Of a DNA stretch of 64,000 nt, positions 9,779-18,040 are shown piece by piece. How positions within the stretch are numbered: the first letter of the stretch is position 1; every line of letters starts with the position of its first letter. The stretch spans positions 358,118 through 422,117 of the forward strand of contig NZ_CDMK01000002.1 of the NCBI RefSeq assembly GCF_001283065.1. Reading direction: 5' to 3'. The DNA comes from Helicobacter heilmannii (GTDB lineage: Bacteria > Campylobacterota > Campylobacteria > Campylobacterales > Helicobacteraceae). The position numbers were made by a program, and so were the translations under genes. The notes under the pieces were generated by a model, which worked only from the letters and a program-made list of their open reading frames with translations, did not search any database and was not told the DNA's origin.

Positions 9779-9784
9779 ATTATA
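9779..9784 (-). promoter_or_regulatory. -10 box of the nap operon promoter
   Basis: A TATAAT reads on the minus strand at 9784-9779, 28 bp before the NapA ATG at 9750. It overlaps an in-frame upstream ATG, which settles the NapA start. The divergent PAP2 gene begins about 140 bp away. The intergenic space is AT-rich, with two TTATCA motifs around 9846-9866 (TATCAATTTTTAGTTATCA) that could bind a regulator; this is untested. Confidence 0.65.
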
Positions 9785-9922
9785 GTGGAATTTATGCGTT
9801 TTTAGGGCAAATGTTGGGTAAATGGCCGGGGCTTATGGCTATTTTTTATCAATTTTTAGTTATCATTGCCCTTTATAACTAGGGTATGGAGATACTACAT
9901 GGCAACTCCCTATGGAGGGTTA

Positions 9923-10591
9923 ATGGGCGCAAGAGGCCGGCAAAAATCTACGGTTAAGTTGTTGTGGATTTTGGGAATAATTTTCTTCATGCTGCTGGGC
10001 TTAGATACTCTTGGGGTCGTCCAAAAACAAGACTGGATACAAAGTTTGGATGCCTTTTTCATTGGTGTGATCCGCACTCCTGCCCCCACTCAAGGGATTT
10101 GGTTAAAATTTGTGCTTGTGAGCACTTGGTTTGCCCAATCTAAACTCACCACGCCTATAGCTCTACTCATCGCCGCTTGGTGGGTGTTTCAAAAGCGCAC
10201 CGCTCTAGGGGTTTGGTTTTTTAGCACCGTGTTTGTGGGGGAGGTGGCGCTTAAGGGGCTAAAGCAGCTCGTGGCACGCCCACGCCCAGCCACTAATGGA
10301 GAGCTGTATTTGGCGCATGGCTTTAGTTTTCCCAGCGGACACGCTCTAGCGGCTGCGCTCTTTTACGGCTTGTTCGCGTTTTTGCTGTGTAGCTCTAGGG
10401 CAAGTTTGGGGGCAAAAGTGGGGGGCTTTGTGCTCTTATTTTTGTGGATTTTTTTAATGATGTATGATCGAGTGTATTTGGGGGTGCATTACCCCACGGA
10501 TGTACTCGGAGGGTTTTGCTTGGGGCTGGGTTTTGTGTGTTGCTCTATGGGGTTCTACCTTGGCTCTTTAAAACAAAACGGGCGCAGTTGA
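9923..10591 (+). CDS. PAP2-family membrane phosphatase (lipid phosphatase-like)
   Basis: This is a membrane phosphatase of the PAP2/acid-phosphatase superfamily, 222 residues from the chosen start. All three active-site motifs are visible: K-x6-RP (KQLVARPRP), FPSGH and the R-x5-H-x3-D motif in YDRVYLGVHYPTD. Five to six hydrophobic segments surround them. Substrates in this family include undecaprenyl pyrophosphate, phosphatidylglycerol phosphate and lipid A phosphates; sequence alone does not decide. The frame is open from 9866 and an ATG lies at 9899, but ATG 9923 has a strong GGAGGG immediately upstream. It is transcribed divergently from napA. Confidence 0.85.
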   Translation: MGARGRQKSTVKLLWILGIIFFMLLGLDTLGVVQKQDWIQSLDAFFIGVIRTPAPTQGIWLKFVLVSTWFAQSKLTTPIALLIAAWWVFQKRTALGVWFFSTVFVGEVALKGLKQLVARPRPATNGELYLAHGFSFPSGHALAAALFYGLFAFLLCSSRASLGAKVGGFVLLFLWIFLMMYDRVYLGVHYPTDVLGGFCLGLGFVCCSMGFYLGSLKQNGRS

Positions 10592-10619
10592 TGGCTTTTG
10601 ATTGCTTTTAGGATAGTTC

Positions 10620-12320
10620 GTGGATTTTAAGGGCTTATTACAACAAATTATCCGTCTTTTTTCAAGGCTCAATAGGGCACAAAAGATCACCATCGCCATA
10701 GCGGTGGCGTTGATTGTTGCCTTTTTGGTGTTTTTGTTGGTTTACCCCACCAAAGATCGGGGGGATTTGAGCGGGTATGGGGTACTCTTTGAGGGCATGG
10801 ATGCTAGCGACAATGCGCTGATTTTACAGCATCTACAACAAAAGCATATCCCCTATAAAATCCCCAAAGATGACACTATTTTAATCCCCAAAGAAAAGGT
10901 CTATGAAGAACGCATCACCCTAGCCTCTCAGGGTATCCCAAAGACCAGCAAGGTGGGCTACGAAATTTTTGATGTGAAAGACTTTGGGGCAACCGACTTT
11001 GACCAAAACATCAAATACATCCGTGCCATCGAGGGGGAATTAAGCCGCACCATTGAAAGCCTAACCCCCATTGAAAAGGCGGATGTGCACATCGCGATCC
11101 CCAAAGATAGCGTGTTTGTGAGCCGTGAGATTCCTCCCACGGCTTCAGTGATGCTTAAAATCAAGTCCAACATGCGCTTGTTGCCTAAACAAATTTTAGG
11201 CATCAAAAATCTAATTGCTGCCTCTGTACCTAAACTCACGGTGGAAAATGTCAAGCTGGTCAATGAAAACGGCGAGCCTTTGGGTGAAAATGACGAGCTA
11301 GACACGACTAGAGAGCTTGCTCAAGCTCAACTGCACTACAAACAAAACTTTGAAAATATCCTAGAAAGCAAAATTGCCAACATCCTAGCCCCCATTGTGG
11401 GCGGGCGTGACAAGGTCGTGGCGAAGGTGAGTGCGGAGTTTGACTTCAGCCAAAAGAAAAGCACCAAAGAAACCTTTGACCCCAACAATGTCGTGCGCAG
11501 CGAGCAGACCATGGAGGAAAAAAAAGAGGGCTTGCCCAAAAAGCAGGTGGGTGGTGTGCCAGGGGTGGTCAGCAATATCGGGCCTGTGCAGGGCTTGAAT
11601 AGCTCAGAGAAAGAGAAATACGAGAAGTCCACCAACACCACCAACTACGAAGTGGGTAAGACTGTAAGTGAGATCAAAGGCGAATTTGGGGTTCTAACCC
11701 GCCTTAATGCCGCGGTGGTGGTGGATGGCAAGTACCAAAAAGTAGATAAAAACGGCAAAGAGAGCATCGAATATGTCGCCTTAAGTGCCGATGAAATGGA
11801 GAAAATCAATGCCTTAGTCAAGCAAGCGATCGGCTACAGTCAAGCTAGAGGCGATGCTGTAACAGTGAGCAATTTTGAGTTCAATGGCAAGTCCGAAAAA
11901 TATGTCCCCATGTCCACCTACGAGAAGATCGTAGCGACCACTGAGAAGGTCCTAGGACCCTTCTCCTCTTTACTCAAATATCTCATTGTGGGCTTGGTGC
12001 TCTATGTCTTTTATAAAAGAGTCATCACTCCCTTCAGCCAGCGCATGCTGGAGATCCATCCCGATGAGGAGGAAAAAGTCCAGTCCCTCTTTGCCATGGA
12101 CGAGGATGATGATGAAGAAATTGACCGTTTTGGAGAAATGCGTAAAAAAGTAGAGGATCAGTTGGGGCTTAGCGCGAGCTTTAACGAAGAGGATGTTAAG
12201 TATGATATTATGCTTGAGAGGGTGCGCAACTCTATTAAAGAGAAACCCGAAGAAATCGCATCTTTATTCAAACTCTTGATCAAGGATGAGGTTGCGATCA
12301 CCAACACCAAAGGCAATTGA
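10620..12320 (+). CDS. fliF: flagellar MS-ring protein FliF
   Basis: This 566-residue protein forms the MS ring in the inner membrane, the foundation of the flagellar basal body and export gate. It has an N-terminal membrane helix (about residues 22-42), the YscJ/FliF ring-building domains (GMDASDNALILQHL, ASVMLKIKS), a Lys/Glu-rich periplasmic loop, a second membrane helix (about 443-463) and an acidic cytoplasmic tail that binds FliG. The start is GTG at 10620. The fliF stop overlaps the fliG start by one base. The order fliF-fliG-fliH-dxs is the same as in H. pylori. Confidence 0.95.
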   Translation: MDFKGLLQQIIRLFSRLNRAQKITIAIAVALIVAFLVFLLVYPTKDRGDLSGYGVLFEGMDASDNALILQHLQQKHIPYKIPKDDTILIPKEKVYEERITLASQGIPKTSKVGYEIFDVKDFGATDFDQNIKYIRAIEGELSRTIESLTPIEKADVHIAIPKDSVFVSREIPPTASVMLKIKSNMRLLPKQILGIKNLIAASVPKLTVENVKLVNENGEPLGENDELDTTRELAQAQLHYKQNFENILESKIANILAPIVGGRDKVVAKVSAEFDFSQKKSTKETFDPNNVVRSEQTMEEKKEGLPKKQVGGVPGVVSNIGPVQGLNSSEKEKYEKSTNTTNYEVGKTVSEIKGEFGVLTRLNAAVVVDGKYQKVDKNGKESIEYVALSADEMEKINALVKQAIGYSQARGDAVTVSNFEFNGKSEKYVPMSTYEKIVATTEKVLGPFSSLLKYLIVGLVLYVFYKRVITPFSQRMLEIHPDEEEKVQSLFAMDEDDDEEIDRFGEMRKKVEDQLGLSASFNEEDVKYDIMLERVRNSIKEKPEEIASLFKLLIKDEVAITNTKGN

Positions 12321-13348
12321 TGGCTAAACTGACTCCTAGACAGAAAACCCAACTCGATGAATTTACCATGTCCGAAAAGATCGCCATTTTGCTCATCCAA
12401 GTGGGCGAGGAGGCGACTGCCGGGATTTTACGCCATCTAGATGTGGACTCGATCACCGAGATCAGCAAGCAAATCGTACAGCTCAACGGTACGGACAAGG
12501 CTATCGGGGCAGCGGTTCTCGAAGAGTTTTTTGCGATTTTACAATCCAACCAATACATCAACAGCGGGGGGTTGGAGTACGCTAGGGAATTGTTGATCAA
12601 AGCCCTAGGGCCCGAACAGGCCAAGATCATTTTAGAGAAACTCAGCCGCTCTTTGCAAACCCAGAAGAACTTCTCTTATCTAGGGCGCATCAAGCCCCAG
12701 CAACTCGCCGACTTCATCATCAACGAACACCCTCAAACCATCGCTTTGATTTTAGCACATATGGAGTCAGCCAATGCTGCCGAGACTTTGAGCTTTTTCC
12801 CCGATGATATGAAAGCCGAGGTGAGCATTAGAATGGCAAGCCTGGGTGACATTTCGCCACAAGTGGTTAAACGCGTGTCCACCGTGCTAGAAAACAAATT
12901 AGAGGCCCTCACCAGCTACAAGGTTGAGGTGGGTGGCACTAGGGCAGTGGCAGAAATCTTTAACCGCCTAGGCCAAAAAGCGGCCAAAACCACGCTAGCA
13001 CGCATTGAAAACATTGATGCCAAACTCGCCAACGATATTAAAGAAATGATGTTTACCTTCGAAGACATCAGTACCCTTGACAACTTTGCCATCCGTGAAA
13101 TCCTTAAAGTGGCGGATAAAAAAGACCTCACCTTGGCACTTAAAACTTCTACGGAGGAACTAAAAACTAAATTCTTGAGCAACATGAGTAGCCGTGCGAG
13201 CGACCAGTTTATTGAGGAAATGGCGTATTTAGGAGCCGTAAAAATTAAGGATGTGGAATCCGCGCAACGCAAGATTATCGAGATTGTCCAATCACTTGCC
13301 GAAAAAGGTGTGATCCAAATGGGCGGAGAGGAAGATGTCGTTGAATAA
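12320..13348 (+). CDS. fliG: flagellar motor switch protein FliG
   Basis: FliG is the rotor protein that contacts the stator and transmits torque. The 342 residues show the N-terminal FliF-binding domain (KIAILLIQVGEEATAGILRHL), the middle domain with the EHPQT block (NEHPQTIALILAHM) and the C-terminal charged-ridge domain (MFTFEDISTLDNFAIREIL). A TTG three bases earlier is in frame, but the ATG that overlaps the fliF stop is the natural coupled start. The gene overlaps fliH by 14 bp. Confidence 0.96.
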   Translation: MAKLTPRQKTQLDEFTMSEKIAILLIQVGEEATAGILRHLDVDSITEISKQIVQLNGTDKAIGAAVLEEFFAILQSNQYINSGGLEYARELLIKALGPEQAKIILEKLSRSLQTQKNFSYLGRIKPQQLADFIINEHPQTIALILAHMESANAAETLSFFPDDMKAEVSIRMASLGDISPQVVKRVSTVLENKLEALTSYKVEVGGTRAVAEIFNRLGQKAAKTTLARIENIDAKLANDIKEMMFTFEDISTLDNFAIREILKVADKKDLTLALKTSTEELKTKFLSNMSSRASDQFIEEMAYLGAVKIKDVESAQRKIIEIVQSLAEKGVIQMGGEEDVVE

Positions 13349-14135
13349 CTCTAGCGATGAGAATTTAATCCCCAAAGAGGAGCTAGACAAGCACACGATT
13401 AAAAGATACACCTTTAAATCTTTCGCCGAAATGGCAACAGAACAACCAGAAGAAAAAAAACCACAGACGAAGGAATACCCAGAGCCCCCTCAAGAGAACG
13501 AACACCTTGAACGATCCATCCAGCTAGAAAACGACCTCATCGAGTGTTTACTCAAAAAAACCGATGAACTCTCAGGGCAACTTGCCAAACTCCAAATGCA
13601 ATTTGAAAAGAGTCAAGAGGAAAACCAGAATCTCTTGCAACAGACTAGAGAGGACAATTACAAAATAGGTTTTCAAGAGGGCGAACAAAAGGCCAAAGAG
13701 GAGTTGAGTGCAAGCATTGATGAGGAAAAGACTCACTTGTTACAATCGCTCACCGCCATCGACCAAAAGATGCAACAATCCCAAAGTCACCTAGAAGCCC
13801 TAGAAAAGGAACTCAGCAGCATCGCCGTAGAGATCGCTAAAGAGGTAATTGTTAAAGAAGTGGAAGAAAAGAGCCAAGAAGTGGCATTGGCTCTAGCTAG
13901 AGAGCTGTTAAAAAACATCATGGATGCAACCGACATTTGCCTAAAAGTCAACACCCTAGACTACCCCTATCTCTCCCAAAATCTCAAAGATCTCCCCAAG
14001 ATCAAGCTAGAACCCAGCGATGCAATTGCCAAGGGCGGGGTGCTCATCACCAGCTCACATGGCAACATCGATGGCAACTTAATGGCGCGCTATAAGAATT
14101 TAAAAGAGAGTGTGCTAGACAATCTAAAGGCATAA
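13335..14135 (+). CDS. fliH: flagellar export apparatus protein FliH
   Basis: FliH regulates and tethers the export ATPase FliI. The protein has 266 residues: a poorly conserved, acidic, proline-containing N-terminus, a long coiled coil (about residues 65-165, rich in Glu, Gln and Lys) and a C-terminal FliH/HrpE-like domain (AVEIAKEVIVKEVEEKSQEVALALARELL). The start lies inside the fliG 3' end. Position between fliG and dxs matches H. pylori, which strengthens the call despite low sequence conservation in this family. Confidence 0.88.
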   Translation: MSLNNSSDENLIPKEELDKHTIKRYTFKSFAEMATEQPEEKKPQTKEYPEPPQENEHLERSIQLENDLIECLLKKTDELSGQLAKLQMQFEKSQEENQNLLQQTREDNYKIGFQEGEQKAKEELSASIDEEKTHLLQSLTAIDQKMQQSQSHLEALEKELSSIAVEIAKEVIVKEVEEKSQEVALALARELLKNIMDATDICLKVNTLDYPYLSQNLKDLPKIKLEPSDAIAKGGVLITSSHGNIDGNLMARYKNLKESVLDNLKA

Positions 14136-14144
14136 CAACAGAGC

Positions 14145-15965
14145 ATGGATTTAGAAGTTTATGAGCGGGATTTGCCCCATTTAGAGCAGGTGTGTGCCCA
14201 GCTTAGAGGGCGGATTTTAGAAGTGGTGAGCGCACACGGGGGGCATTTAAGCTCCTCTTTGGGGGCGATCGAACTCATTGTGGGGTTGCATAGCGTGTTT
14301 GACAAGGACAAGCACCCCTTCATCTTCGACACCAGCCACCAAGCCTACGCACATAAACTCTTGACTGGGCGCTTTGAGAGCTTTGACACTCTGCGCCAGT
14401 TTGAGGGCTTAAGTGGCTTTGTGCGCCCTGGTGAGTCGCCCTATGATTACTTCATCGCTGGGCACAGCTCCACGGCTTTATCTGTGGGTGTGGGTGTGGC
14501 TAAAGCTTATGTACTGGCAGGTAAAACAGAAGTGCCCGTTGTGATGATCGGCGATGGGAGTTTGAGTGCGGGGTTGGCCTACGAAGCCTTAGATGAGCTA
14601 GGCGATCGCAAATACCCTTTAGTCATTCTGCTCAACGACAATGAAATGAGCATCGCCAAACCCATAGGGGCGATCAGCAACGCCTTATCGCAGCTGATGG
14701 CACGCCCGCTTTACCAGTCCTTTAGAGACAAAATCAAAAGCGTGTTAAAATCCATGCCAGAGGGGGTGAATTATTTAGCCAACCGCTTTGAAGAATCCTT
14801 AAAACTCATCACTCCGGGGATTTTCTTTGAAGAATTAGGCATTAGCTATATGGGCCCCATCGATGGGCATGATTTGGAGGCGATCACGCAAGCGTTGAAA
14901 CTAGCTAAAGACACCAAAACCCCCCTACTCATCCACGCCCAAACCACCAAGGGCAAGGGCTATAAAATGGCGGAGGGCAAGTATGAAAAGTGGCATGGCG
15001 TGGGGCCCTTTGACTTGAAAACCGGCCAAAGCTTTAAAAGTACGCCTAAGATTGCCAACCCCACGCAAATATACTCAGAAACTCTTTTTGAGCTCGCAAG
15101 TGCTGATGATAAAATCGTGGGCGTTACAGCGGCCATGCCCGGGGGCACGGGGCTTGGCAAACTCATAGACAGCTACCCCGAGCGCTTTTGGGATGTGGGC
15201 ATTGCCGAGCAGCACGCCGTAACCTCTATGGCTGCCCTAGCCAAAGAGGGCTTTAAACCCTTTGTGAGCATTTACTCCACCTTCTTGCAAAGGGCGTTTG
15301 ATCAAATCGTGCATGATGTGGGCATCATGTCCTTGCCCGTGAAATTTGCCATCGATCGGGCGGGGATTGTGGGTGAGGATGGCGAAACACACCAAGGGCT
15401 ACTAGACATCGCCTATTTGCGCCCTATCCCTAACATGACCTTACTCGCTCCTAGAGACAACGCCACACTCCAAAAAGCAATACACTTTGCCAAAGAGCAC
15501 ACCCAAGGACCTTGTGCTTTCCGCTACCCTAGGGGAGCGTTTTTATTAGAAGAAGGGGTTTTTGCGCCTAAAGAGTATGTCTACGGCAAATGTGAGCTGT
15601 TGAAAGCAGAGGGGGATATTTTATTTGTGGGCTATGGCAATGGCGTGGGGCGGGCGTATGAAACTTTAAAGTTAGTCGAAGCACAGGGTCTAAAGGTGGC
15701 TCTCTTGGATTTGTGTTTTTTAAAACCTTTAGATGGCGCGCTTAAAGACATTCTGCCCCGCTACTCTAAAATCTATGTCTTCAGCGATTCGTACCAAATG
15801 GGGGGCGTGGCTAGTGCCTTGTTGGAGTTTGTGGGGGGTGGGGTGTGTGTCGAGAGTTTTGAAATCGCTGACTTATACCCCGCGCATGGCAACACCGCCC
15901 TAGTGGAACAATCTTTACAGATCGATCCTACTAGTTTGGCTAAGAGAATACCGGGCATGGCGTGA
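14145..15965 (+). CDS. dxs: 1-deoxy-D-xylulose-5-phosphate synthase
   Basis: This thiamine-diphosphate enzyme condenses pyruvate and glyceraldehyde 3-phosphate, the first step of the MEP isoprenoid pathway. The 606 residues contain the HQAYAHKLLTGR block, the ThDP-binding GDGSLSAGLAYEALD motif, the central transketolase pyrimidine-binding domain (AMPGGTGL, GIAEQHAVTSMAALAKEG, DRAGIVGEDGETHQG) and the C-terminal domain. The ATG lies nine bases after fliH. The lepA gene that I recall after dxs in H. pylori is not here; a broken lpxR on the opposite strand follows instead. Confidence 0.97.
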   Translation: MDLEVYERDLPHLEQVCAQLRGRILEVVSAHGGHLSSSLGAIELIVGLHSVFDKDKHPFIFDTSHQAYAHKLLTGRFESFDTLRQFEGLSGFVRPGESPYDYFIAGHSSTALSVGVGVAKAYVLAGKTEVPVVMIGDGSLSAGLAYEALDELGDRKYPLVILLNDNEMSIAKPIGAISNALSQLMARPLYQSFRDKIKSVLKSMPEGVNYLANRFEESLKLITPGIFFEELGISYMGPIDGHDLEAITQALKLAKDTKTPLLIHAQTTKGKGYKMAEGKYEKWHGVGPFDLKTGQSFKSTPKIANPTQIYSETLFELASADDKIVGVTAAMPGGTGLGKLIDSYPERFWDVGIAEQHAVTSMAALAKEGFKPFVSIYSTFLQRAFDQIVHDVGIMSLPVKFAIDRAGIVGEDGETHQGLLDIAYLRPIPNMTLLAPRDNATLQKAIHFAKEHTQGPCAFRYPRGAFLLEEGVFAPKEYVYGKCELLKAEGDILFVGYGNGVGRAYETLKLVEAQGLKVALLDLCFLKPLDGALKDILPRYSKIYVFSDSYQMGGVASALLEFVGGGVCVESFEIADLYPAHGNTALVEQSLQIDPTSLAKRIPGMA

Positions 15966-16030
15966 TATATTAAGTTTACCCAAACACCCTTCTTTGAAGA
16001 GAAGAGATGAACTCAATTCAATGAGTGCCT

Positions 16031-17062
16031 TTAGAAGGCAATATCCAGTTCAGCGGTACCGATGTTGTGGCTTAAGGGTTGCTCCTCAAATCCCTTGCTT
16101 AAGTTAGTGGCAATAAAAGAGAGGCGAAATCCCCGATAAAGCAGAGCAAATCCACCCTCAACAGCGTAGAGCGCATCGGGTAGGTGGGTGATTCCTCTAG
16201 TTTGCGGGCTATTACCTTGGATAAAAATATCGACAGGTTGGTAACTGCCACTGGCCCCTATAAAAAAGTAAAAAGAAAAGTGGTTGCTAAAAGGCTACCC
16301 TCCGCTAAAAAGAGTGCCAATTTTATTGGGTCCAAAATCTGCGCTTAAGTTATACCCAAATCTAAGGAGCGAACCCAAGCGTACATGGGTGATGGCATTG
16401 CCCAGGGCAAGATCCACACCGGGCAAAATATCCATGCTAAAAAAGCGCGTTTTGAGGATATAGACTTGATACAACCACTGGTAATTGAATTGGAAGATGA
16501 ATTCATTGCGCAATTGGTTATGCCAACCTTGAAAGGTTTTATCGCCCCATAGCCCATGCAACCAATTTTGGGTTTGTCCTGCCATCGAATCGGGACCGAC
16601 CGTGCCTAGAGAAATGAAGATTTTCTCGAGAGCATGTGGGGCGCGTTGGAAGAGGGCAAAATTGGCTCTCAACCAGCCCGCATAGAGGTGATCGCCCATC
16701 ACAATCGCTTTGCTCGTATGGCTATCTAAGTGCGGTGTGTACATGGTCTGAGTCATGCTCACACTAAAGCGAGTCATTTTAGGGGAGTGGATCATCAAGG
16801 TTAAATAACGACTCCAAGCCATCCAAGAGTGCGCGTAAGCCGCACCCCAAAAATTATACTCTTTGCTCGTGTAGCTGAGACGATTTCCCGCGCTGTAATA
16901 GCGATCGGCTGGATAGACATAGGCATCGTTTTCAGAGAGTAAATTAATGTATTGTTTTTTATAGGGGGTTAAAGGTGTGGGGACATCTAGCAAAGAGGGA
17001 TACGAAGGGCTTGCTGCGATTGGAAGGCAACAGATGAGTAAAATTCCTAAGACATAAAACAT
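16031..17062 (-). pseudogene. LpxR-type lipid A 3'-O-deacylase, interrupted by an amber codon
   Basis: The reading frame begins with a signal peptide (MFYVLGILLICCLPIAAS) and continues as a DUF2219/LpxR outer-membrane beta-barrel: NLLSENDAYVYPADRYYSAG holds the conserved Asn-Asp pair, and GTVGPDSMAGQTQNWLHG holds the conserved His. A TAG at 16295-16297 stops it after FSGG. The same frame stays open for 86 more codons (beginning PFSNHFSFYFFIGASG) to a TAA at 16031. That tail looks like the missing last strands of the barrel, ending in an aromatic residue (LDIAF). Length with the tail, about 343 residues, fits LpxR. Enzymes of this family remove the 3' acyl chain from lipid A. Without the last strands the product is unlikely to fold. 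Confidence 0.8.
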
Positions 17063-17149
17063 GCAAATCACACAAAATCAAGCGATCCCTATGCTCTAGC
17101 GCAGAGGGACAAAACAAAACCAAGAAAGCACCCCTTCCTTTCTAAAACT

Positions 17150-17938
17150 CTAGCGCTTCAAGCTATTGACCGTCTGCAACATGTTATCTGCGGTCTGGAT
17201 CGTCTTAGAATTGGCTTCGTAGGCGCGTTGGGCGGTGATGAGATCGGTCATCTCTTCGACCAAGCGCACATTGCTCAGCTCTAAAAAGCCTTGGCGCAAC
17301 TGCCCGTAACCATCGGCGTTAGGATTACCCACAATCGCTGGACCACTGGCGGAGGTTACGGCCAAAAGATTATCACCCAAAGCGTGCAAGCCCGCGGGGT
17401 TGATGAAATTAGCTAAAGTGATCTGTCCGATCACATTAGAAGTTGTGGCATTGCCCTGTGTGATGCTCACCGTGCCATCCACGCCGATGCTGATTTGTGT
17501 GGTGTCTTGGGGGAAGGTGATTTGGGGGATGATGGGATAGCCCTCAGTCGTTACCATATTGCCCTGATCGTCAATTTTAAAATTGCCCGCGCGGGTGTAA
17601 GCCGTAGAGCCATCGGGCATTTGCACTTGGAAAAACCCCTTGCCTGTGATGGCTAAATCTAAATTGTTCTCCGTTTCTTTAGGGCTTCCCTGAGAGAACA
17701 TTTTTGTAACGCTGGAAGTGCGCACACCTAGGCCCACTTCAATGCCATTGGGCGATTTGGTGGTGTCCGAGGTGGAAGTGCCGGCATATTGCAAGGCTTG
17801 GTAAAAAAGGTCGTTGAAATCGGCTCTTTGGCGTTTAAAGCCCACCGTGTTGACATTGGCGATGTTGTTGGAGGTGGTGTCGATGTGGGTTTGTTGGCCT
17901 AGCATTCCCGTGGTGGCACTGTAAAGAGATCGCAACAT
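17150..17938 (-). CDS. flgG: flagellar distal rod protein FlgG
   Basis: FlgG builds the distal rod of the flagellar basal body. The 262-residue protein starts MLRSLYSATTGMLGQQ and carries the rod/hook N-terminal motif NNIANVNTVGFKRQRADF, the FlgG-specific GVRTSSVTKMFSQG and the C-terminal LSNVRLVEEMTDLITAQRAYEANSKTIQTADNML helix. The frame is open 11 codons further upstream, but those codons are not conserved and the ATG at 17938 gives the standard family length. It is separate from other flagellar genes, as is one of the two flgG copies in H. pylori. Confidence 0.96.
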   Translation of the reverse strand: MLRSLYSATTGMLGQQTHIDTTSNNIANVNTVGFKRQRADFNDLFYQALQYAGTSTSDTTKSPNGIEVGLGVRTSSVTKMFSQGSPKETENNLDLAITGKGFFQVQMPDGSTAYTRAGNFKIDDQGNMVTTEGYPIIPQITFPQDTTQISIGVDGTVSITQGNATTSNVIGQITLANFINPAGLHALGDNLLAVTSASGPAIVGNPNADGYGQLRQGFLELSNVRLVEEMTDLITAQRAYEANSKTIQTADNMLQTVNSLKR

Positions 17939-18040
17939 GGCTAGCCTTTCATTAAGAGAGTAAAAGGTCATTGTAGCTAAAATTTTTTAACACCTCCTAA
18001 AGTGAGCAACTTTAAAGACATTAACCGCAGGAACAAAACC

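Noticed and set aside
9751..9780. Upstream ATG ([10 protein letters not shown]) as the NapA start
   Set aside because: A TATAAT -10 box overlaps this ATG on the coding strand, and the ATG at 9750 has AAAGGAC just ahead.
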